Shown: positions 27,012 through 35,710 of the stretch, one piece after another | Numbering within the stretch: position 1 is the stretch's first letter | Layout of the letters: each line of letters opens with the position of its first letter | From: Cohaesibacter sp. ES.047 | Lineage (GTDB): Bacteria; Pseudomonadota; Alphaproteobacteria; Rhizobiales; Cohaesibacteraceae | Assembly: GCF_900215505.1 (NCBI RefSeq) | Contig: NZ_LT907844.1 | Span: 4,697,078 to 4,761,077, forward strand | Direction of reading: 5' to 3' | DNA length: 64,000 nucleotides | Program-made: the position numbers and the translations under genes | Notes under the pieces: generated by a model | Told to the model about the DNA's origin: nothing | What the model saw: only the letters and a program-made list of their open reading frames with translations | Database searches by the model: none

Positions 27012-27212
27012 TTAGTCTTTGGTGCTCTTGGCTTCAATCAATTCAGCACTTTTGATCTTGTCGCCGTCCCCCTGAGCGATGATCGCGTTAAGCGTCGAGC
27101 CTTTCATGTCCAGCTTGGTCTGGCGAGGGCGATAGACAAAAACCCCCGCCTCGACTTTCTTGCTGAAGCGCACCAGATAGCGCGCCTCGTCGATGTAGCT
27201 TGTTTCAGCCAT
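27012..27212 (-). CDS. Small tail-region protein
   Basis: A 66-residue protein (MAETSYIDEARYLVRFSKKVEAGVFVYRPRQTKLDMKG...) between two fibre genes, eleven bases from each. It is predicted to be strand-rich and ends with a charged tail. The family is unknown; probably a fibre or baseplate accessory. Confidence 0.65.
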   Translation of the reverse strand: MAETSYIDEARYLVRFSKKVEAGVFVYRPRQTKLDMKGSTLNAIIAQGDGDKIKSAELIEAKSTKD

Positions 27213-27223
27213 GACGATACTTC

Positions 27224-29485
27224 CTAAAATGCGTTGATCTGGATGCTTTCGCCGAACGGCAACAGGATGTCGCTATCAGACGTTGCGTCGATCCGCCCGG
27301 CGAGCGTAGTAACGGCAGCGCCAAGTGTGAAGTTTGCCGTCACCTTGACGCGGGTGTCGCTTTCGCGATCAGGCTTGTAATCGATCGCGTCCGCATCGAT
27401 AACTGAACCACCCACAATCAGCTTGGGCGCGACTGTGTGGTGGACCTCGTCAAACTCATCCATGTAGACAACAAGACTGACACTGTCAGTGGTCTCCGCG
27501 AATGTGTAATCCTCGGTGATGGCGACCATGTCGGTGCCCATCCGACCGCAGATGATCCGCGCGTCGGCATCAAGAATGATGAAAGGCGCATTGTCTGGCG
27601 TGCCAACAAGGACCGCCTGATAGGCACAAAGCACCGGTTTGGTGGCGAGCGGATTGTCTTCCCGCCCGTCCATGTCGATCCACTCATCAGTGCCAACGGG
27701 TTTGACCTGCCACGAGAGAGAAGCCGACCCGGTCTGCACCGCAGCGTAGGCCATCTGGATCTCGGTCATCCCGTTCTCCAGGCTGACCGGCTCCATCGGC
27801 ACAACAGTCCGATTGTTCTTGAACTCGGCCATGATCAGGCGATGAGAAAGATCGTTCTCGTTCGAGCCCTGTGCCCACACACCATCCGTAGAGGCAAAAC
27901 TCGTCCCCTCAGGAAAAGCGTTTCCGGTTGTCATCGAAATCGAGTGGTTGCCGGTTGTGACCGTAAACCATCCGTATCGATTGCCCGGCTCTTGCGCGAC
28001 AGCCCCCAGATCAAACTCAACCCAACCCTCCCTGAGATCCACATGAGCCACCGTCGCGGTCTTCAACACGCTTTCAAAGTCCGGCGTGCCATCCACCCGA
28101 ACCTCACACAGGCAGAGCGTCACATCGCCTGTCGATCCCACATGCGTGAAATACAACTGGACGCCCAGAAGGATCCCGTATTGAGAGCAAGGGAAGGTCT
28201 GCGCATAGATCGCCCCGGTCAGGCCAACCTCGGTTGTGATGTAGTCGGTGTAAGTCTTGGTCTCAGTGTAACGGATGATGCGCTTCAGGTTGTAGCCATA
28301 ATAGCCGGAATGGGGCTTTTCCTTTTTCGTGATCGTATATTCCTGCCCGTTGATATAGACCAACTCGCCGACGTTCCGACCCCGCAGTGCACGCCATTGC
28401 GCTTGGTTGGAGCAGACCGAAATGGTCTCCCCATAGCGCATGGACTCGTAACTGACCGTCTTCTCGATCGCCGTCAGGACAGAGTAGGTCGTATTCGAAA
28501 GGTTCTGTTCACTGCCGCCCTTGGGCAGTTCGAACCGCACCACGCGAGCATGCGCAGGCATGACAATCTTATTGTCATAGATGACGATGTCATCGCTTGC
28601 TGCATCCAACAGCTCGATGCGATCATTCGACATATTCACATAAGGAAAGCGGATCCCCTCCATAATGCGAAAATTCGCATTAGGATGATCGAGATCCCAA
28701 AAATCCTTTACCAATCCGTAGTCCGACTTGTAGTTGAAGGCCTCGTCTGGCATGTCCAACTCTTCGCGGATCTCCGCCTGCCCTCGCACCAGTTGATACG
28801 TCAGCCAGGGCGGCGGACCATCTTCGATCTGCTGGGCGATGCCAGCAACATCGGTCTTTATGGTGGTCACACTGTTGTTGATATTGGCGATATTTGCCTC
28901 TGCAGCTTGCAGGCGGATCTCGATCTCATAGACAGATTTGACCCGTGCATCCTCGCTGGCGACGATATCCTCGACGCCGGTCGACTTGAGCAAGACAAAG
29001 GCTATGCAGCAATCATCTTCGTCGATGGTTGGCTTAACCGCCGTTGGGCTGATCTCGCCGAGCTGCACGGTGATGCTGGCCGTTCGGGTGATGACCTTGG
29101 GAACGGACTGCGTCACTGGCTCGGAGCTATTGAGCGGCTCATCGCTCGTCTCCAGACGACGGTTTTTGTTGATCGTATCCTCATTGGCCCGTGCCAGCAG
29201 GGCGACCCATCGCCCGTCGCTTGCCACCAGAGGCTTGTAGACCTCAAGGTTTAGATCCTCAGCCTCAACATGATTATAAGTCGCGGAGCCATTGTAATAG
29301 CGCCCGATGCCGATGGTCACAGAGTCCGCATCAGCCGCCTGACTAACCGTGAAGCTGCTATAATGCGCAGGCCAGCCTAGGGCCTTGGCGGCATTCTCGT
29401 CGAAATCATCGCGCGCATTCTCGCTGATCGCGGTGAAGTCTTCAGGCTCGACGATCTCGGCCTCATTGAATTTAATGATGTCCAT
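27224..29485 (-). CDS. Large tail fibre/baseplate protein (DUF4815-like)
   Basis: A 753-residue protein starting MDIIKFNEAEIVEPEDFTAI. The N-terminal ~300 residues resemble DUF4815 phage tail proteins (VTIGIGRYYNGSATYNH, VYEIEIRLQAAEANIANINNSVT). The rest is rich in beta strands and Thr/Val. It lies between gpI and the fibre gene, so it probably links baseplate and fibres or is a side fibre. Confidence 0.72.
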   Translation of the reverse strand: MDIIKFNEAEIVEPEDFTAISENARDDFDENAAKALGWPAHYSSFTVSQAADADSVTIGIGRYYNGSATYNHVEAEDLNLEVYKPLVASDGRWVALLARANEDTINKNRRLETSDEPLNSSEPVTQSVPKVITRTASITVQLGEISPTAVKPTIDEDDCCIAFVLLKSTGVEDIVASEDARVKSVYEIEIRLQAAEANIANINNSVTTIKTDVAGIAQQIEDGPPPWLTYQLVRGQAEIREELDMPDEAFNYKSDYGLVKDFWDLDHPNANFRIMEGIRFPYVNMSNDRIELLDAASDDIVIYDNKIVMPAHARVVRFELPKGGSEQNLSNTTYSVLTAIEKTVSYESMRYGETISVCSNQAQWRALRGRNVGELVYINGQEYTITKKEKPHSGYYGYNLKRIIRYTETKTYTDYITTEVGLTGAIYAQTFPCSQYGILLGVQLYFTHVGSTGDVTLCLCEVRVDGTPDFESVLKTATVAHVDLREGWVEFDLGAVAQEPGNRYGWFTVTTGNHSISMTTGNAFPEGTSFASTDGVWAQGSNENDLSHRLIMAEFKNNRTVVPMEPVSLENGMTEIQMAYAAVQTGSASLSWQVKPVGTDEWIDMDGREDNPLATKPVLCAYQAVLVGTPDNAPFIILDADARIICGRMGTDMVAITEDYTFAETTDSVSLVVYMDEFDEVHHTVAPKLIVGGSVIDADAIDYKPDRESDTRVKVTANFTLGAAVTTLAGRIDATSDSDILLPFGESIQINAF

Positions 29486-29493
29486 GGGTGAAC

Positions 29494-30150
29494 CTACAAA
29501 TGTTCGCGATCAAGGAAAGGACTGATCGTGTAAGAGCCATCAAGCGGCAAGGCATCCCCAAAGGTTGCGCGGCGCTTGTATGAAAAATTGACGAGATATT
29601 CGACATGTTCGGCCTTGGCAATGCGTGCCGCTTTCTTGGCTCGCTGCAGGGGTGTCAAATCGACCGGACGTGCCGCCGCCAGCCCCAATGCACTACGGCC
29701 CAGCACAAAGCTGTTCGGCTTGCGTTCCAGCAGCACCCTGATCAGGTAGTGCGCCTTAAAGGCCGGGAATTGCAGAGGCGTAAAGGACGGGCTTGACCGC
29801 CCAAGAACGAACCGGCAGGGATAGGCGACCCGATCAATGACTTCCGCATCCACAAACCATAAGTAGCGCTTGAGACCTTCGAAGGTGCCCTTGAATTCTG
29901 CCAGATGCTCACCCGGATGGATGATAGACAGCCCAGCGCATTGCGCGATCATCTCGCGCTTGCGTGCCTCCGGCCAATCATCAAACCAGAGATCGACCGA
30001 GTATTGCGCCGCGAGAAACGGTAGAAAGCTCGCCGGTGCAGTATAGGGCATAAGCAGAGCCGCATACTCGACCGGCAGATTGTCATTCATCGCGGCCGCG
30101 AGTACTTGCTCAAAAATGCCAGATCCGGGCGGCAGTGGAACCTCGGTCAT
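29494..30150 (-). CDS. Baseplate protein I
   Basis: A 218-residue P2 gpI-like wedge protein. Typical segments are LPPGSGIFEQVLAAAMNDNL, LPFLAAQYSVDLWFDDWPEARKREMI and GLKRYLWFVDAEVIDRVAYP. Its start overlaps the end of J by four bases (ATGA). Confidence 0.9.
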   Translation of the reverse strand: MTEVPLPPGSGIFEQVLAAAMNDNLPVEYAALLMPYTAPASFLPFLAAQYSVDLWFDDWPEARKREMIAQCAGLSIIHPGEHLAEFKGTFEGLKRYLWFVDAEVIDRVAYPCRFVLGRSSPSFTPLQFPAFKAHYLIRVLLERKPNSFVLGRSALGLAAARPVDLTPLQRAKKAARIAKAEHVEYLVNFSYKRRATFGDALPLDGSYTISPFLDREHL

Positions 30151-31073
30151 GCTGCCACCTCAGTGCTGATCGACACCGTCCCTAGCACAGGCACACGATA
30201 CGGATCAGCGGCTATCACGACCGGTGATCTGTCAACCACCTCGATGATGTTCTCACCATAGCCAGCCCCAGCCAAAAGCCCTGCCGGGATCTGCCCTCCA
30301 ATGAGCGAGCGGAGATGACCGGCATTGGTCACGCGTTCAACAGCTTCGGCCTGCAGCACTTCGGGAGCCGGACCGACACTCGGCACCTTGATCAGCAGAT
30401 CAACATCATAGACCGCCTGTGTGGCCCTCAGGATCGCGACAGAGCATGCCTCCGGCATGCGGTTGACGTGCCGCACAGAAGCGCTCACAGCCTCAAGCTC
30501 TGCATCCAGCGCCAAGGCACCATCCTCTCCGCAAATGACGACATCAGCGTCACCTCTGCGACCATGGATCAAATGCCCATTGACGCGTGCATGCCCCATG
30601 TCCGGCCACGCTGTGTAAGCGTCAAACAAATAGCGGCCAGCCGACCCACTCGCAGGCGCATCAAAGCTCAACAGATAGCGCCGCAACAGCTGCGCATCCG
30701 TCTCCATCAGCGCAGGCGCATCCGCCGTCGCTGGACGGACAACCAAGCGCATGAGGTTGCGCGAGGCGACCACGTTGTCGAGATCAGCCCCTTGCGCCGT
30801 TGTCGCGAGCAAGGACTTGATCGCGTCATTCACACGACCGCGATCGAGGAGGCGAATATAAGACCATGCGCGGCCAACAATCATTGCCGGGTCAGTCGCC
30901 TGATCCTCCATCTCGTAAGGAGGGAGAGACGGGTCTTCTGCCCGAGCCTCATCCCAAAACGCCAAAAACCGCGTCTTGTACCCATCAAGCAAAGCATCAA
31001 AATCAAGCGCCTCCAGCACAGCCGGAACCGGCACGCGCGAAAGGTCAATCGCCGTGGGAGCAAAGCTGGCCAT
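30147..31073 (-). CDS. Baseplate assembly protein J
   Basis: A 308-residue P2 gpJ-like wedge protein: IDLSRVPVPAVLEALDFDALLDGY at the N-terminus, ATTAQGADLDNVVASRNLMR in the middle and a C-terminal VEVVDR-like segment (IIEVVDRSPVVIAA). In the conserved order W-J-I. Confidence 0.92.
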   Translation of the reverse strand: MASFAPTAIDLSRVPVPAVLEALDFDALLDGYKTRFLAFWDEARAEDPSLPPYEMEDQATDPAMIVGRAWSYIRLLDRGRVNDAIKSLLATTAQGADLDNVVASRNLMRLVVRPATADAPALMETDAQLLRRYLLSFDAPASGSAGRYLFDAYTAWPDMGHARVNGHLIHGRRGDADVVICGEDGALALDAELEAVSASVRHVNRMPEACSVAILRATQAVYDVDLLIKVPSVGPAPEVLQAEAVERVTNAGHLRSLIGGQIPAGLLAGAGYGENIIEVVDRSPVVIAADPYRVPVLGTVSISTEVAA

Positions 31074-31084
31074 GAAAATCCCCG

Positions 31085-31477
31085 TTATGTGATGATGAGC
31101 TGCCGTTGGTTGTAGAACAGTCCGAAACTGACAATCTTCTCAACCGACAAGTCGCCTCGATGTCCGCGCGGCCGCCACTCGGCCTCGACGCGCCACCCGG
31201 CCGTCCCCGCCCGGATTTCTTCGACACTGCCCGAAGGCACCATCCGGACAATGTGAAACCGCGGCTCCCAAAGGTCGATCGCGGTCCCTATCAGCTGCTG
31301 ATAGGCGAGGAAAAGCGAAGGGGTCATCTTGCGCCCCAGCAACTCCACCGCGCCTGAACCGAATTCCCGAAGCATCACCATACTGCGCAGGCGGGTGGCA
31401 AGAGTGACCTCAACCCCTTGCTTGGCAGAGGTTAGATTGTCGATAGGCTTGCCGGTATACCGGCTGATCCCGACCAT
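31085..31477 (-). CDS. Baseplate protein W (GPW/gp25 family)
   Basis: A 130-residue gp25-like baseplate wedge protein. It begins MVGISRYTGKPIDNLTSAKQ and carries the usual LATRLRSMVMLREFGSGAVELLG (consensus RxMRxxYG variant) and LWEPRFHIVRM. It overlaps no neighbour but abuts the next small gene. Confidence 0.92.
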   Translation of the reverse strand: MVGISRYTGKPIDNLTSAKQGVEVTLATRLRSMVMLREFGSGAVELLGRKMTPSLFLAYQQLIGTAIDLWEPRFHIVRMVPSGSVEEIRAGTAGWRVEAEWRPRGHRGDLSVEKIVSFGLFYNQRQLIIT

Positions 31478-31678
31478 CTATAGAGCCCCGACAGGTGGCT
31501 CTTTGGCATTCTGGGCATCTTGCTTCGCATTCTTCGCTGCTGAGGGGGCAACCAATCGACCGATTGCAACATGATATCGCGCCTTCTCGGCTGACATCTC
31601 AACATGACCGCGCACGACCTTGATCCCGCCGACTTCCTTACGGTTGCCAACGACCCTGTACTTTTTCGCTTCAGCCAT
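31478..31678 (-). CDS. Small tail-region protein between V and W
   Basis: A 66-residue basic protein (MAEAKKYRVVGNRKEVGGIKVVRGHVEMSAEKARYHVAIGRL...) that ends one base before W starts. It may be a short phage tail accessory; no domain is recognised. Confidence 0.65.
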   Translation of the reverse strand: MAEAKKYRVVGNRKEVGGIKVVRGHVEMSAEKARYHVAIGRLVAPSAAKNAKQDAQNAKEPPVGAL

Positions 31679-31698
31679 GGGAGGCCTCCAATAGTCTG

Positions 31699-32214
31699 TT
31701 AGTGAGGAGTGGATGTGTCGGCCCCGCCGGGCATCACGCCGCCATGGACGTGAGACGAGCCGATATTTCTGCCATTGTGATCGACCCGTCCACCACTGAT
31801 CGACAGGCCATCACCTGAGAATGAGAGAGTCGTGCCGCCAGCCTCAATCACGAGAGCGCCGTTGGCGATCGAGATCCGCACACCAGCATCCTCAAACACA
31901 TTGGCCGCCATGTCTTCATTCGGGCTCTCATGATCTTTGCTGTATCCGCCCCGAAGCATAAGACCTTGTCGCAAGTCGCCATTGGGAGCAATCACACCGA
32001 CCATGTCCCCCTCTTTGAGAGGGATGGAGCTTTTCATGGTCTCTGGGTGAGGTATCCATGGCGATAGCATCTCGCCACCATCATCATCTTTTCCAAGCGA
32101 AAACCGATATCCCTTTTTGGCATCGATATGCGTCACCGGGCCAGACTTCAGAGAGCGAGAGAAAGCACTTTTCAAGCTCTCAAGGTCAATCCGCATCTCG
32201 ATAATACTGTCCAT
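31699..32214 (-). CDS. Baseplate spike protein V
   Basis: A 171-residue P2 gpV-like central spike. ATG 32214 has TAGGA upstream. It has an OB-like N-terminal domain (PETMKSSIPLKEGDMVGVIAPNGDLRQGLML) and a strand-rich tip with SSHVHGGVMPGG, containing the His-x-His of the metal-binding apex seen in P2-type spikes. It pierces the cell envelope on contraction. Confidence 0.9.
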   Translation of the reverse strand: MDSIIEMRIDLESLKSAFSRSLKSGPVTHIDAKKGYRFSLGKDDDGGEMLSPWIPHPETMKSSIPLKEGDMVGVIAPNGDLRQGLMLRGGYSKDHESPNEDMAANVFEDAGVRISIANGALVIEAGGTTLSFSGDGLSISGGRVDHNGRNIGSSHVHGGVMPGGADTSTPH

Positions 32215-32218
32215 GATC

Positions 32219-33058
32219 CTAGCCCGGTTCAATTTCGTGGATTGGAGCGTCCGCCCCCGTGACGACCTGTTCTGGATTATCGAAATCGATCGGATTGAGA
32301 CCCAAAGCCATCATTTGATCTCGAGTGAATCCCATCGACTTGGCAATTGCCTGCCATTCAAGAACGTCACCACTCAGCATCGCAGCAATCTCGTCCGCCA
32401 TCGCGCAATCAGAGGCGTCTTCACTGGTTTTCAACCCCCACAAGAAACTGGCGAACGGCGTCACGCCATCGGGCAAACTGGCGGCTTCGTCACCCAGATC
32501 AACCCACTGATGGTAAGCATCGATCTCTTCAGCTAAAGGCTCATCAAGCACATTAACTTTGATTTTCATCTGTCGGGCTGCGAGGCGCTGACCGTCTTCA
32601 CTGCTCACCACCCCTGCCCGATCAACAACGGTAACAACGGCAAACTGACGAAATCTCTCAGCCCAGAATGTGTCAGCCAGCAAAACATCAACAATTTGCC
32701 GATGCATCAGATTGAGCGTTCGATCCATGTTCGTTGAGCTCGGGGCGAGATCGATAAAGTCGAACTTCCGGTGACCATCATCATCAGCAACGCTCGTCAT
32801 TGTCGCTGTTACCCCGGTCAGCAGCTCTATTTCAACATCGCCATTTGCCAGCAGTGCCGGTTGCTGCCCCAAACCGGACGCCTTGCTCGTATGGGCAAAA
32901 ATGGAAATAAATGGGCCGGTCTGATCGGTTTTAAACCGCCCGTCCTCGGTAAAGCGCAGCGCTGTCGGGTCGCTTTCCAACACACGTTCGCCTGCGAGGG
33001 TGTGGCCCTTGAGCGCCTTGACAAGGCAAGTGCTCACGGCCAATAGCATTAAACTCAT
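32219..33058 (-). CDS. Unknown neck/tail-completion region protein
   Basis: A 279-residue protein (MSLMLLAVSTCLVKALKGHTLAG...), apparently soluble with mixed helix and strand. The motif TLNLMHRQIVDVLLADTFWAERF is the most distinctive. It sits between the head-tail joining candidate and spike V, overlapping both neighbours by a few bases. In comparable phages this slot holds head-tail connector or tail terminator genes. No family is recognised. Confidence 0.6.
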   Translation of the reverse strand: MSLMLLAVSTCLVKALKGHTLAGERVLESDPTALRFTEDGRFKTDQTGPFISIFAHTSKASGLGQQPALLANGDVEIELLTGVTATMTSVADDDGHRKFDFIDLAPSSTNMDRTLNLMHRQIVDVLLADTFWAERFRQFAVVTVVDRAGVVSSEDGQRLAARQMKIKVNVLDEPLAEEIDAYHQWVDLGDEAASLPDGVTPFASFLWGLKTSEDASDCAMADEIAAMLSGDVLEWQAIAKSMGFTRDQMMALGLNPIDFDNPEQVVTGADAPIHEIEPG

Positions 33059-33426
33059 CGCGCCGCTCCAAGCTCACAAATGATCCGCGTTAGATTTCGG
33101 TCATCAATGGTCATGATTTCCCAAACCGGCTCACCTATGCGGGATTTAGCCCTCACCAGATCACCTTCCTTTAAAGCCGGGCCCAAATAGGAAGAGCGGG
33201 CAATGACAAGCCGCGCCTTTCCTGACTGGATCCTTCCCGACCAACTCCGCCCGTTCCCGATCGCTTCATCCCCAACCTCACCGACCCTGAGACAGGCCAT
33301 CAGGTCAAAGGCCAAGCGATCCGTATCAGCCATGGCATTTTTCTGCGGCATAATCCGCAAAAGCTCCGAGAATTCGCCATCGGCCACTTCGGCCACCTCG
33401 TCAAAAGGGTCGAGCACTTCGATCAT
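33055..33426 (-). CDS. Putative head-tail joining protein
   Basis: A 123-residue protein (MIEVLDPFDEVAEVADGEFSELL...; LGPALKEGDLVRAKSRIGEPVWEIMTIDDRN). The C-terminal beta-rich part resembles head-tail adaptors such as lambda gpFII, and the position after the FI-like gene agrees. Sequence similarity is too weak to be certain. Confidence 0.6.
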   Translation of the reverse strand: MIEVLDPFDEVAEVADGEFSELLRIMPQKNAMADTDRLAFDLMACLRVGEVGDEAIGNGRSWSGRIQSGKARLVIARSSYLGPALKEGDLVRAKSRIGEPVWEIMTIDDRNLTRIICELGAAR

Positions 33427-33455
33427 CGGAAAATCCTCGGAGAATTGTCTAGCTG

Positions 33456-33866
33456 CTATTTGTTCTTCAAGAGGTCGGACTGAGCAGCTTTTTTGGCCTT
33501 GGCTTCAGTCTCTTCCTTGGCTTTGGCCTCAGCCTCTTCCTTGGCCTTGGCCTCAGCCTCTCCCTTGGCTTTGGCCTCAGCCTCTTCCTTGGCTTTGGCC
33601 TCAGCCTCTTCCTTGGCCTTGGCCTCAGCCTCTTCCTTGGCTTTGGCTTCAGCCTCTTCCTTGATTGCGGACGGTCTCATAGCCTGTTTTCCAGTCGGTT
33701 TTTTACTGAAAACAACACCAACCGACTTGAAATGAGCCAGTTGGCCATCATCGAGTGGCTTGATGATCGCATCATCAACCGTGACAACCCGGTCCGCCGG
33801 CACGGTTACAGAGCCACCATAGGTCTTGACGGCCTGGTCACGGAACCCGCTATTTTTGATTTTCAT
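33456..33866 (-). CDS. FI-like head protein with Ala/Glu/Lys repeat tail
   Basis: A 136-residue protein from ATG 33866 (GAGGG upstream). The N-terminal ~70 residues (MKIKNSGFRDQAVKTYGGSVTVPAD...) form the globular part. The C-terminal half is seven copies of an octapeptide of the form KEEAEAKA, predicted as a charged helix or coiled coil. It sits after capsid E, the lambda FI position; gpFI aids DNA packaging and capsid docking. Function by position only. Confidence 0.65.
   Translation of the reverse strand: MKIKNSGFRDQAVKTYGGSVTVPADRVVTVDDAIIKPLDDGQLAHFKSVGVVFSKKPTGKQAMRPSAIKEEAEAKAKEEAEAKAKEEAEAKAKEEAEAKAKGEAEAKAKEEAEAKAKEETEAKAKKAAQSDLLKNK
33489..33664 (-). repeat. 24-bp tandem repeat (seven units)
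   Basis: About seven imperfect 24-bp units (TCTTCCTTGGCTTTGGCCTC + AGCC on the plus strand) encode the KEEAEAKA octapeptides. Differences are mostly silent T/C changes, so unit gain and loss by slippage is expected. Confidence 0.9.
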
Positions 33867-33919
33867 GATACCCTCGCAATCGTCAGAACGGCAAACACCG
33901 TTCTGACGCTGGTTCCGGA

Positions 33920-34936
33920 TTAGCTGGCAAGAACACCAGAGCGGAGACAATATGGTTTCGCGCAAAGAAACAGAGGATAGCTGTACACCTCGCCCTTCAC
34001 CCAAGCCTGCCGATCACGATCTTCAACCATAAGACCATAACGGTCTTCGCCATAGGTGTTGACCCAAGGACCAAACTCGGCAGGTGAAGTGACCTTCTTG
34101 AACACGCCATTCGCACCGACAGGAAAGACCTTGACCTCATCCGAGGCAATAGCAACCGACGAGTTGTCGTCAGTACCGCGATAGTTGTGGAAGAAGATGC
34201 CGCCGTAATAGAAGGTTTCAAAGGCCATATTTTCGCGCAGCTGTTCACCCTGCCGCGCTTTGTAGGTCTCCGAAACGCTCGCATGGTTGACCAGCGTATC
34301 GAAAAACTCATCACCCGCCAGCGAGTGGATTTGCGTACCAGAGGTGATTGCACCTTTCGAGCCACGGGTCATCTGACGTTTGATATCGGTGCAGACCTGA
34401 CGAACATTTGTGGTCTCATCATTGAGGCCGAAGTCGACAGCAGCAGGCTCAGCAACGCCGAGTTCCGAGAAATAGTCATAAATGACCGTTGTTCCATCCG
34501 CATCGAGAAGCTTACCCTGCAAGGCTCCGAGGCGATGGAACTCTTTGGTCAGGTCCATATTGTCGAGAATGACCCGGTTGCGCTTGTCAAACTCGGTCAG
34601 CGTATTCAACAGACCACCATCAGGACCGTCATCACGGATGCCTTCGATTTCAAAAGCAAAAAGAGTAAACGCATCGGCCAGACGGGTGGTCTTGAATGTC
34701 GTAATTTTACGCGGATCACGTTCTGTCTGGCGTGGAGGTGCACCAAGCGCTGAGGTTGGAATGAGGTTGAGGGACTGACCAACGCGCTCAACACCAAAAT
34801 CGCGCCCCGTGATGGATTCTTCTTCGAAGATCCCGAGCGAATCCAGAAACTGGGGAACATACTCGGTTTCATTGAGGGCTTCGGTGAGCTCCATAGTGCG
34901 GAAAGCGTCATCCGAAAAAATCGTCATGGCTACCAT
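33920..34936 (-). CDS. Major capsid protein E
   Basis: A 338-residue capsid protein of the lambda gpE family. Hallmarks include TIFSDDAFRTMELTEALNE, the PTSALGAPPRQTERDPRKITTFK loop, HSLAGDEFFDTLVNH and the C-terminal LVEDRDRQAWVKGEVYSYPL with LFLCAKPYCLRSGVL. AAAGGAC precedes the start. Confidence 0.94.
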   Translation of the reverse strand: MVAMTIFSDDAFRTMELTEALNETEYVPQFLDSLGIFEEESITGRDFGVERVGQSLNLIPTSALGAPPRQTERDPRKITTFKTTRLADAFTLFAFEIEGIRDDGPDGGLLNTLTEFDKRNRVILDNMDLTKEFHRLGALQGKLLDADGTTVIYDYFSELGVAEPAAVDFGLNDETTNVRQVCTDIKRQMTRGSKGAITSGTQIHSLAGDEFFDTLVNHASVSETYKARQGEQLRENMAFETFYYGGIFFHNYRGTDDNSSVAIASDEVKVFPVGANGVFKKVTSPAEFGPWVNTYGEDRYGLMVEDRDRQAWVKGEVYSYPLFLCAKPYCLRSGVLAS

Positions 34937-34954
34937 GATCTATTGTCCTTTCGC

Positions 34955-35317
34955 TTAGCGCACAATGACACCGAGCGCTTCGAGCTCGGCTGTGCCAGTG
35001 GTAATTTGAGCAGGAGAAAGCCCAGTTTTCCAGACGAGCAATCCGGCTTTCACCTGCGCTGCACGGCGGATATAGGTTCGAACACCTGTGCCAGTCAGGC
35101 GTTCAAAGAGAATGCCATGAACACTCTCAGTGCCATCATTTGCAGCAGGGTCATATTGAGCAAGAACGTTTGTTGCGGTGATCTTGCCAAGGATAGCACC
35201 GGCTTCGAGGGTGGTATCGGCGCCTGCATTCACGTCACCCGCTTCGCGAGAACGATAATGCTCAGCTTCTGAAATCAGGAACTCGGCATTGCGAGCCCCT
35301 TCGACATAAGTGGTCAT
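34955..35317 (-). CDS. Capsid decoration protein D
   Basis: A 120-residue lambda gpD-like decoration protein that stabilises the expanded head (MTTYVEGARNAEFLISEAEHYRSREAG ... LEAGAILGKITATN ... GTAELEALGVIVR). It lies between the protease/scaffold gene and the capsid gene, as in lambda. Confidence 0.92.
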   Translation of the reverse strand: MTTYVEGARNAEFLISEAEHYRSREAGDVNAGADTTLEAGAILGKITATNVLAQYDPAANDGTESVHGILFERLTGTGVRTYIRRAAQVKAGLLVWKTGLSPAQITTGTAELEALGVIVR

Positions 35318-35329
35318 GGTGAGGCTCTC

Positions 35330-35710
35330 CTATTTGACCTTTTTCATGCGGCGGTTGCCTTTGGTGACAACCTCCGTCCATGGGTTTTGCTTTTTGCCTT
35401 GCCCTCCAGATGGCTGGGCAAGATCAGTCGCCAACGTGCGACCCTTGTCATAGCCTTCTGGATCTGTTTCCTGCTCCTGTTCGGGTGCGGCAATCTTCGG
35501 CGCTTTTTCGAGCGCGGCGATGATGTCTGCAGCAGCGAGATCGGTATTGTCGATCATGTGCTCAGCCAGCGCTTCGTTACCCTTATAGGGTTCGGAGGCT
35601 TTCACCTCTTTGCAGCGGGTCTTGAAGGCAGCGATGGCATCAGCTGTGGCCTGTGCAATGGCTGCGGTGTCGACGGCCTGATCATCCGCCGCCTGTGGTT
35701 TGCCGGACAT
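35330..35710 (-). CDS. Nested scaffold protein (Nu3-like internal start)
   Basis: An in-frame ATG at 35710 (Met226 of the protease) is preceded by AAGGAG with six-base spacing, as good as any in the operon. It would make a 126-residue protein (MSGKPQAADDQAVDTAAIAQ...) rich in Ala, Asp and Gln. Lambda makes its scaffold Nu3 in the same way from gene C. Confidence 0.75.
   Translation of the reverse strand: MSGKPQAADDQAVDTAAIAQATADAIAAFKTRCKEVKASEPYKGNEALAEHMIDNTDLAAADIIAALEKAPKIAAPEQEQETDPEGYDKGRTLATDLAQPSGGQGKKQNPWTEVVTKGNRRMKKVK

Noticed and set aside
27437-29254. A 605-residue plus-strand open frame opposite the large tail gene
   Set aside because: Exact antisense shadow of the DUF4815-like tail protein; His/Arg/Leu-rich composition typical of such shadows and no domain.
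25846-29485. Diversity-generating retroelement acting on the fibre genes
   Set aside because: No reverse transcriptase, template repeat or accessory gene is present next to the fibre genes.
33489-33664. CRISPR-like tandem repeat
   Set aside because: Units are contiguous 24-bp repeats without spacers and are translated as KEEAEAKA; a coding minisatellite.
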